Source of the DNA: Paraburkholderia megapolitana
GTDB taxonomy: Bacteria > Pseudomonadota > Gammaproteobacteria > Burkholderiales > Burkholderiaceae
Assembly: GCF_007556815.1 (NCBI RefSeq)
Contig: NZ_CP041745.1
Coordinates: forward strand, 310,001-374,000
Reading direction: 5' to 3'
DNA length: 64,000 nt
The notes beneath the pieces were generated by a model. It had not been told where the DNA came from. It searched no databases and saw only the letters and a program-made list of their open reading frames with translations. The translations under genes and the position numbers were made by a program. Shown in pieces: positions 58,324 to 64,000 of this stretch; position 1 is the first letter of the stretch, and each line of letters begins with the position of its first letter.

Positions 58324-58338
58324 ATAGATTCCTTCTAT
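58324..58338. promoter_or_regulatory. Candidate IclR operator and promoter of the FAH gene
   Basis: ATAGA-TTCCT-TCTAT is a perfect 15-bp inverted repeat that overlaps a TAGAAT -10 box (58320-58325). IclR-family operators are often 15-bp palindromes, and the site lies between the divergent IclR and FAH genes. Confidence 0.45.
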
Positions 58339-58363
58339 CGTCATCCATACCGCTCATTTCCCT

Positions 58364-59355
58364 ATGAAACTTGCCTCGCTGAAGGACGGCACACGCGACG
58401 GTCAACTGATCGTCGTATCCCGCGACCTGCACACCGCGGCGATTGCCGACGCGATCGTGCCGACGCTGCAACGCGCACTCGACGACTGGACCTTCTACGC
58501 GCCGCAACTGCTCGATCTGTACGACGCGCTGAACCAGGGCCGCGCGCGCAACACGTTCCCGTTCGATGCCGAAAACTGCATGGCGCCGTTGCCACGCGCG
58601 TTCCAGTGGGCCGACGGCTCGTCGTATGTGAACCACGTCGAACTCGTGCGTCGCGCACGCGGGCGGAGATGCCGCCCGAGTTCTGGACCGACCCGCTGAT
58701 GTACCAGGGCGGCAGCGACGATTTCATCGGGCCGCGCGACGACGTGATCTGCGCCTCGGAAGCCTATGGCATCGATTTCGAAGCGGAAGTCGCGGTGATC
58801 ACCGGCGATGTGCCGATGGCCGCAACCCCCGAGCAGGCGCTGAAAGGTGTGCGGCTCGTCACGCTCGTGAACGACGTTTCGCTGCGCAACCTGATCCCCG
58901 CCGAACTCGCGAAGGGTTTTGGCTTCTTCCAGAGCAAGCCGGCGACATCGTTTGCGCCGCTCGCCGTCACGCCCGACGAACTCGGCGAGCACTGGCGCGC
59001 AGGCCGCGTGCACCGGCCGATGATCGTCCACTGGAACGGCAAGAAAGTCGGCCAGCCTGACGCCGGCACGGACATGGTGTTCCACTTCGGCCAGCTGATC
59101 GCGCATGCGGCGAAGACGCGCAATCTGCGCGCGGGCACGATCGTCGGCTCGGGCACGGTCTCGAACAAGGATGCGAAGCGCGGCTACTGCTGCATCGCCG
59201 AGAAGCGCTGCCTCGAAACCATCGAACACGGCGCACCGCAGACCGAGTTCATGCAGTACGGCGATACGGTGAAGATCGAGATGTTCGACGAGGCGGGCAA
59301 ATCGATCTTCGGTGCGATCGATCAGGCGATTGCACCGCCTGACGGGGCGCGCTGA
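58364..59355 (+). pseudogene. Fumarylacetoacetate hydrolase family protein, frameshifted
   Basis: From ATG 58364 the frame reads the family N-terminus (MKLASLKDGTRDGQLIVVSRD...) to ...LVRRARG, then breaks near 58661-58663. The continuation ...AEMPPEFWTDPLMYQGG follows in another frame and carries the metal site segment GIDFEAEVAV, NDVSLRN and TIVGSGTVSNKD to TGA 59355. Restoring one missing base gives 330 residues, the normal length. The first frame ends at 58699 before the metal ligands. Real decay or sequence error. Confidence 0.87.
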
Positions 59356-59673
59356 ACGTAACGATGGCGCGTACTGAACGGTTCGACTGCATGCGCCGAA
59401 TCGGTGGACGGTGCGCGTTTAACCGCATCGGCAGGCACCAGACTGCACGCGCTTGACTGCCCGAAATACCGCCCCCGGCTGCGCGGCCTGCCGCGCCGAT
59501 CCGAAAGGGTTTCGCCCGATGCCGGGCTGCCGGTGCGCCGCTACACTGGCTGACGCACGCGCCGGACGCGCACCGTGTCGCACGACGTCACGCCGTACGA
59601 CAACGACAGTACGCAACAGACGGCCGGCATAGAGAACAACATCGCCAACAACAAGAACCATCAGGAGACTTCC

Positions 59674-60906
59674 ATGCTGCGCTTGCGCCCGTTCGACATG
59701 ACGACCCGGCGTGCCCGGGGCATATCGCTATCAACCGAAGCTTCGGCGAGCACGTCGTTACGCCGCTGGTTGCGCTGCGTGCCGCTACTCACAGTCGGCT
59801 TGCCCGCACTCGCACTCGCCCAGGTAAAAATCGGACTCGTGCTATCGCTGACCGGACCCGCCGCATCGCTTGGCATTCCTGCACGCGACACCGTCGCGCT
59901 ATTCCCTAAAGAACTGGCCGGCCAGAAGGTCGAATACATCGTGCTCGACGATGCATCGGACACGACGCAGGCCGTGCAGGACACCAAGAAGCTGATCTCC
60001 GAGAATCATGTCGACGCGATCATCGGTTCGTCGATCACACCGAACTCGCTCGCGATGATCGACGTAGTGGCGGAGGGCGAGACGCCGGCTATTTCGCTGG
60101 CATCGTCCGCGAAGATCATCGAACCCGTCGATGCAAAACGCCACTGGATGTTCAAGACACCACAGACCGACGCGATGATGGCCTCGGCGATCGCCGAACA
60201 CGCCAGCGATCACGGTGTGAAGACGATCGCCTACATCGGCCAGGCCGACGCGCTCGGCGAGACCTTCTATACCGAGGTCGCGAAGTTCGCGGATCTGCAT
60301 CACATCCGCGTGGTGGCGAGCGAACGCTTTAATCGCACCGATCCGAGCGTGACCGGACAGATCCTCAAGATCATGGCCACGAATCCCGATGCAGTCGTGG
60401 TCGGCGCGGCCGGGACGCCGGCCGCGCTGCCGCCGCGGACGCTGATCGCGCGCGGCTACAAAGGCAAGATCTATCACAATCACGGGGTCGGCAATAACGA
60501 CTTCCTGCGCGTGTGCGGCAGCGACTGCAACGGCACATTCCTGCCCGCAAGCCCGGTGCTGGTCGCCGCGCAACTGTCGGTCGATCACCCGGCCAAGCGT
60601 CTCGCGCTAGACTACATCGGCCGCTTCGAAGCGCTGCGCGGGCGCGGCAGCGTGTCGGCGTTCGGCTCGTATGCGTGGGATGCCAGCATGCTGCTCTCGA
60701 ACGCCGTGCCGATCGCGTTGAAGAGCGCGGCGCCCGGCACACCCGAATTCCGCCACGCACTGCGCGACGCACTCGAAGCGACACGCGGCTTCGCGGATAC
60801 CAACGGCGTCGTCAACATGAGTACGACCGATCACCTTGGGCTCGATCAGCGCGCACGGGTGATGGTGCAGATCCGCGACGGCAAGTGGGTGTATCAACCG
60901 CATTGA
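59674..60906 (+). CDS. Branched-chain amino-acid-type ABC substrate-binding protein
   Basis: A 410-residue exported protein of the LivK type. Signal segment ends near GLPALALAQ (about 50), followed by [17 protein letters not shown] and the periplasmic-binding fold ([45 protein letters not shown]). CAGGAG-like site precedes ATG 59674. Ligand may be an aromatic or branched compound given the neighbours (inference). No permease genes follow. Confidence 0.9.
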   Translation: MLRLRPFDMTTRRARGISLSTEASASTSLRRWLRCVPLLTVGLPALALAQVKIGLVLSLTGPAASLGIPARDTVALFPKELAGQKVEYIVLDDASDTTQAVQDTKKLISENHVDAIIGSSITPNSLAMIDVVAEGETPAISLASSAKIIEPVDAKRHWMFKTPQTDAMMASAIAEHASDHGVKTIAYIGQADALGETFYTEVAKFADLHHIRVVASERFNRTDPSVTGQILKIMATNPDAVVVGAAGTPAALPPRTLIARGYKGKIYHNHGVGNNDFLRVCGSDCNGTFLPASPVLVAAQLSVDHPAKRLALDYIGRFEALRGRGSVSAFGSYAWDASMLLSNAVPIALKSAAPGTPEFRHALRDALEATRGFADTNGVVNMSTTDHLGLDQRARVMVQIRDGKWVYQPH

Positions 60907-60980
60907 GCTGCAATAAGCCACATTCAACCGCATCGACCCGGATACCGCCGGCACGCAACCCTCGATCACGGAAAACCGCC

Positions 60981-61853
60981 ATGTCGAATCAACCACCGGA
61001 GCCAGCGGCATCGCCCGATGCGCCCGACCGCAACCCCGCCTTCTACGCGCACTACGAGTCGCTGCAACTGCGCCGTCATCCGCACGGCATCCTCGAAATC
61101 GTGATGAACGGCGCGGGCGCGAATCGCAGTGGTCTCGCCACCGCCGACGAGCGCATGCATCGCGAACTGGCCGACATCTGGCGCGACATCGATCGCGACA
61201 ACGAGACCCGCGTCGCGCTGATTCGCGGCGAAGGCAAGGGCTTTTCGGCTGGTGGCGATCTGGACCTTGTCGAGCAGATGGCGACCGACTTCGATGTCCG
61301 CACGCGCGTCTGGCGCGAGGCCCGCGATCTCGTCTACAACGTGATCAACTGCAGCAAGCCGATCGTCTCGGCGATGCATGGGCCGGCGGTCGGCGCGGGT
61401 CTCGTCGCGGGGCTGCTCGCCGATATTTCGATCGCGGCGAAAACGGCAAGCATCATCGACGGTCATACGCGCCTCGGCGTCGCGGCGGGCGACCATGCGG
61501 CGATTGTCTGGCCGTTGCTGTGCGGGATGGCGAAGGCCAAGTACTACCTGCTGCTGTGCGAGCCGGTGAGCGGCGAAGAAGCGGAGCGCATCGGCCTCGT
61601 GTCGCGCGCCGTCGATGAAAGTGCCTTGCTGTCCACCGCGTTCGAGATCGCCGAAAAGCTCGCGTACGGCTCGCAGACGGCAATCCGCTGGACTAAGTAC
61701 GCGCTGAACAACTGGCTGCGGCTGGCAGGACCGACCTTCGATACCTCGCTGGCACTTGAATTCATGGGCTTCGCGGGGCCGGACGTGCGCGAGGGCGTGA
61801 GTTCGCTGCGCGAGCGTCGCCCCGCCGATTTTCCGGGCGGCGAGCCGTTCTGA
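60981..61853 (+). CDS. Enoyl-CoA hydratase/isomerase family protein
   Basis: A 290-residue crotonase-fold enzyme: the oxyanion-hole segments [18 protein letters not shown] and [21 protein letters not shown] are intact. In place of the two usual glutamates the second is not seen at GAGD in [12 protein letters not shown], so the reaction (hydratase, isomerase or other) is open. ATG 60981 follows GGAAAA. It lies 75 bases after the binding-protein gene. Confidence 0.88.
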   Translation: MSNQPPEPAASPDAPDRNPAFYAHYESLQLRRHPHGILEIVMNGAGANRSGLATADERMHRELADIWRDIDRDNETRVALIRGEGKGFSAGGDLDLVEQMATDFDVRTRVWREARDLVYNVINCSKPIVSAMHGPAVGAGLVAGLLADISIAAKTASIIDGHTRLGVAAGDHAAIVWPLLCGMAKAKYYLLLCEPVSGEEAERIGLVSRAVDESALLSTAFEIAEKLAYGSQTAIRWTKYALNNWLRLAGPTFDTSLALEFMGFAGPDVREGVSSLRERRPADFPGGEPF

Positions 61854-61993
61854 TGCGGTTTCGCCTGTGCGTCGCGACCGTGTTGCGGAGCGCGGCGCGC
61901 AGCACGGCCCGCGCGGTATGATCAGACGAAGCGCATCCTGTCCGTGAGCGGGCCGCCGCGCTTCAATCGTTTCCGGTGTGAGGAGAAAGTTAT

Positions 61994-62722
61994 ATGACCG
62001 ATCAATCCGGCACCACGCCGCCTTTTCCTGGCTTCCCAGGTTTTCCCCCGGCCGGCATGCTCGACCGGATGTGGGAGATGATGCGTCTCACGCCGTTCGC
62101 GGGCGGTCAGCCCGGCGCGGCACAAGGCTTCGGACCGTCGCTGTCGATGATGTCCGACATGATGGCGCCGCTGACCAACGTCGAAGAACTCGACAAACGC
62201 ATCACCGACATGCGTGCCGTCGAGCAATGGTTGAAGCTGAACCTGAACATGTTGCAGTCGGCGATCCAGGCGCTCGAAGTGCAGCGCGCGACGCTCGCAA
62301 CGCTGCGCGCGTTCGGCGCGTTTGCGCAGGCGCCGCTGGGACCGAAGGAGACGTCGTCGGCGGCGTCGTCGCCGTTTGCGTTCTCGGCGGCAGCGGCGGC
62401 AGCCGCGTCGGGCAGCAAGCCGGCTGAGCCCGCCGCGAAAGCGGCCCCGGCGCCAGAGGAAGCAGCTTCGGCATCGACCGCCGGTGCAGAAACTGGCGCA
62501 CCCGCGTTCGATACGTCCGGCTGGTGGAACCTGCTGCAATCGCAGTTCAATCAGCTTGCGCAGTTCGCGATGACGCAGCCAGGCGCAGCGCCCGATGCGC
62601 CAGCGGGCGCTGCCGCGCCTAAGGCAGCTGGAGCGAAGCAGCCGGCCGCGAAGCGCAAACCGGCGGCGAAGCGGGCGTCGAGCCCCTCGCGCGCGAAGAA
62701 AACCCCGCCGCAGCCCGAGTAA
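61994..62722 (+). CDS. phaM: PhaM, PHA granule-associated regulator
   Basis: A 242-residue protein. The N-terminal part has the PhaM signature (MLDRMWEMMRLTPFAGG; TNVEELDKRITDMRAVEQWLKLNLNMLQSAIQALEVQRATL), an Ala-rich middle and a Lys/Pro/Ala-rich tail (KRKPAAKR) of the kind that binds DNA. In Ralstonia, PhaM activates PHA synthase and tethers granules to the nucleoid. No other pha gene is seen nearby. Confidence 0.9.
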   Translation: MTDQSGTTPPFPGFPGFPPAGMLDRMWEMMRLTPFAGGQPGAAQGFGPSLSMMSDMMAPLTNVEELDKRITDMRAVEQWLKLNLNMLQSAIQALEVQRATLATLRAFGAFAQAPLGPKETSSAASSPFAFSAAAAAAASGSKPAEPAAKAAPAPEEAASASTAGAETGAPAFDTSGWWNLLQSQFNQLAQFAMTQPGAAPDAPAGAAAPKAAGAKQPAAKRKPAAKRASSPSRAKKTPPQPE

Positions 62723-62757
62723 AACACCACCATCACCGACAACCCGATGCGTACCTC

Positions 62758-63930
62758 ATGCGACTCGCACTGGTTCTGATGGGCGGCGGGGCGCGCGCGG
62801 CCTATCAGGCCGGCGCATTGCAGACACTCGCGAGCATTGCCCGCGAGGTCGCGCCCGCGCAGCGCGCGTCGCCGTTCACCGTGGTGTGCGGCACATCGGC
62901 GGGGGCGATCAATGCGACTTCGATTGCGAGCCACGCCGACGATTTCGCGCGCGGCGCCGAACGGCTCGTCGACGTGTGGTCGGGCATGCGCGCGAATCAC
63001 GTGTATCGCACCGACTGGCCTGGTGTGGTCGGAGCCGGGGCGCGCTGGCTGGCGGCAATGACGCTCGGTTGGGCTGCGCGCCGCTCGCCGCGTGCGCTCT
63101 TCGACAACGCACCGCTCGCGAAGCTGCTGCATGAAACGCTCAACTTTCACCGCATCGACCAGATGCTCGAATCGCGTGCGCTGCATGCGCTGTCGGTGAC
63201 GGCGCTCAGCTATTCGTCGGGGCGACACCTCACGTTCTATCAGGCCAGCGAGCCGATCCACGCATGGCGGCGCGCACAACGCACCGCGCGGATGGTCGAA
63301 CTGACGCCTGCGCATCTGCTCGCTTCGTCGGCGATTCCGTATGTGTTTCCGGCTGTGTCACTCGAAATCGACGGTCGTCACGAATATTTCGGCGACGGCT
63401 CGGTGCGTCAGATCGCGCCGCTCAGCCCCGCGATTCACTTCGGCGCCGACCGCATCGTCGTGATCGGTGCGGCCACGCCGCGCCCCGAAGTGCCGGCGAT
63501 CGAGCAGCAGGACAACTATCCGTCGCTGGCGCAGATCGGCCAGCAGGTGCTCGCGAGCGTGTTTCTCGATGCGATCGGCGCGGACATCGAACGGATCGAG
63601 CACGTGAACCGGATGGTCCTGCAGCTACCGCACGCCGTCGAACCCGAAAGCGGCTGGCGCCACGTGGACGTGCTCGCGATCGCGCCGAGCGAACGTATCG
63701 AGCTGATCGCGGCACGCCATCTAAAGCGCTTGCCGTTGACGGTGCGTGGGCTGCTCGGCGCGGTCGGCGGCAACCGGGCATCGGGCGCGTCGTTTGCCAG
63801 TTATCTGCTGTTCGAAAGCGAATTCACGAGCGAGCTGATCGAACTCGGCCGGCGCGACGCGCTTGCCCGGCGCGATGAAGTGGCTGCATGGATCGAACAG
63901 GCGGGCACAAGCGGGCACGCCGGCCGCTGA
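62758..63930 (+). CDS. Patatin-like phospholipase
   Basis: A 390-residue serine acyl hydrolase: glycine-rich MGGGARAAYQAGAL, nucleophile Ser47 in GTSAG, and the catalytic Asp in FGDGSVRQ. A DUF3336-like or helical C-terminus follows. No signal peptide is seen. It begins 35 bases after phaM, possibly in one transcript. Confidence 0.9.
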   Translation: MRLALVLMGGGARAAYQAGALQTLASIAREVAPAQRASPFTVVCGTSAGAINATSIASHADDFARGAERLVDVWSGMRANHVYRTDWPGVVGAGARWLAAMTLGWAARRSPRALFDNAPLAKLLHETLNFHRIDQMLESRALHALSVTALSYSSGRHLTFYQASEPIHAWRRAQRTARMVELTPAHLLASSAIPYVFPAVSLEIDGRHEYFGDGSVRQIAPLSPAIHFGADRIVVIGAATPRPEVPAIEQQDNYPSLAQIGQQVLASVFLDAIGADIERIEHVNRMVLQLPHAVEPESGWRHVDVLAIAPSERIELIAARHLKRLPLTVRGLLGAVGGNRASGASFASYLLFESEFTSELIELGRRDALARRDEVAAWIEQAGTSGHAGR

Positions 63931-63940
63931 CACAATCGGG

Positions 63941-64000
63941 ATGTCGCCCCGGATCGACGCGGCAGACGGCTTTTCCATCCTGCATCCGGCGGTGAGCCGG
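63941..64000 (+). CDS. Possible start of a further gene (runs off window)
   Basis: From ATG 63941 the frame is open to the window edge (about 20 codons: MSPRIDAADGFSILHPAVSR). The ribosome site is weak (CGGG). Too short to name; the true start may lie elsewhere. Confidence 0.3.
   Translation, partial: MSPRIDAADGFSILHPAVSR

Overview
This window is chromosomal DNA from a high-GC beta-proteobacterium, most likely a Burkholderiales member close to Paraburkholderia/Burkholderia. The evidence is the bioAFDB order, a methionine synthase encoded as two genes, the argS-SPOR-dsbA-SDR cluster, AceK, PhaM, a KirBac-type channel, and the DUF1840 and DUF3567 proteins. No rRNA, tRNA, CRISPR array, insertion sequence or prophage was seen. 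Nearly all genes look like ordinary core or metabolic genes. The accessory material is small: an ImmA/IrrE-DUF4411 cassette at 5.1-6.9 kb and a decayed toxin-antitoxin remnant at 17.8-18.2 kb.

Layout. 0-5 kb: end of cutC, a fused indolepyruvate oxidoreductase, a GST. 5-7 kb: Xre-protease/PIN-like cassette. 7-12 kb: K+ channel, two small related proteins, and a lacI-isomerase-fructokinase operon that would take an aldose such as mannose to a phosphorylated ketose. 12-18 kb: chemoreceptor behind a good sigma-28 promoter, BASS transporter, secreted glycine-rich protein, porin, TA remnant. 18-28 kb: LysR regulator, flavin oxygenase, a fluoroacetate-dehalogenase-like hydrolase, Lrp regulator with EamA exporter, an hmgL-ybaK-DUF1289-MBL gene run, hydroxyacid reductase, hydrolase, sulfate-binding protein. 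28-33 kb: biotin operon. 33-41 kb: secreted hydrolase, then YchJ, SDR, thiolase, carbonic anhydrase and AceK on one strand. 41-50 kb: MerR (LiuR-like) divergent from an MBL hydrolase, peptide-binding protein, SDR-dsbA-SPOR-argS, DUF1840. 50-54 kb: split metH. 54-64 kb: DUF3567, a frameshifted enol-lactonase-like hydrolase, DUF3108, IclR divergent from a frameshifted fumarylacetoacetate hydrolase, branched-chain amino-acid-type binding protein, enoyl-CoA hydratase, PhaM, patatin.

The genes of most interest are the two-gene protease/PIN cassette; the dehalogenase, which keeps the catalytic and halide-pocket residues but appears to have lost one pocket Trp; the tandem pair of small related proteins at 8.1-8.6 kb; the truncated antitoxin with a toxin-like tail just upstream; and two single-base frameshifts within 3.7 kb, which are either real gene decay or sequence errors. 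Several inverted repeats sit where local regulators (LacI, MerR/LiuR, IclR, possibly TetR) would bind.

All family assignments come from reading motifs and recalled family features. No database search was run.
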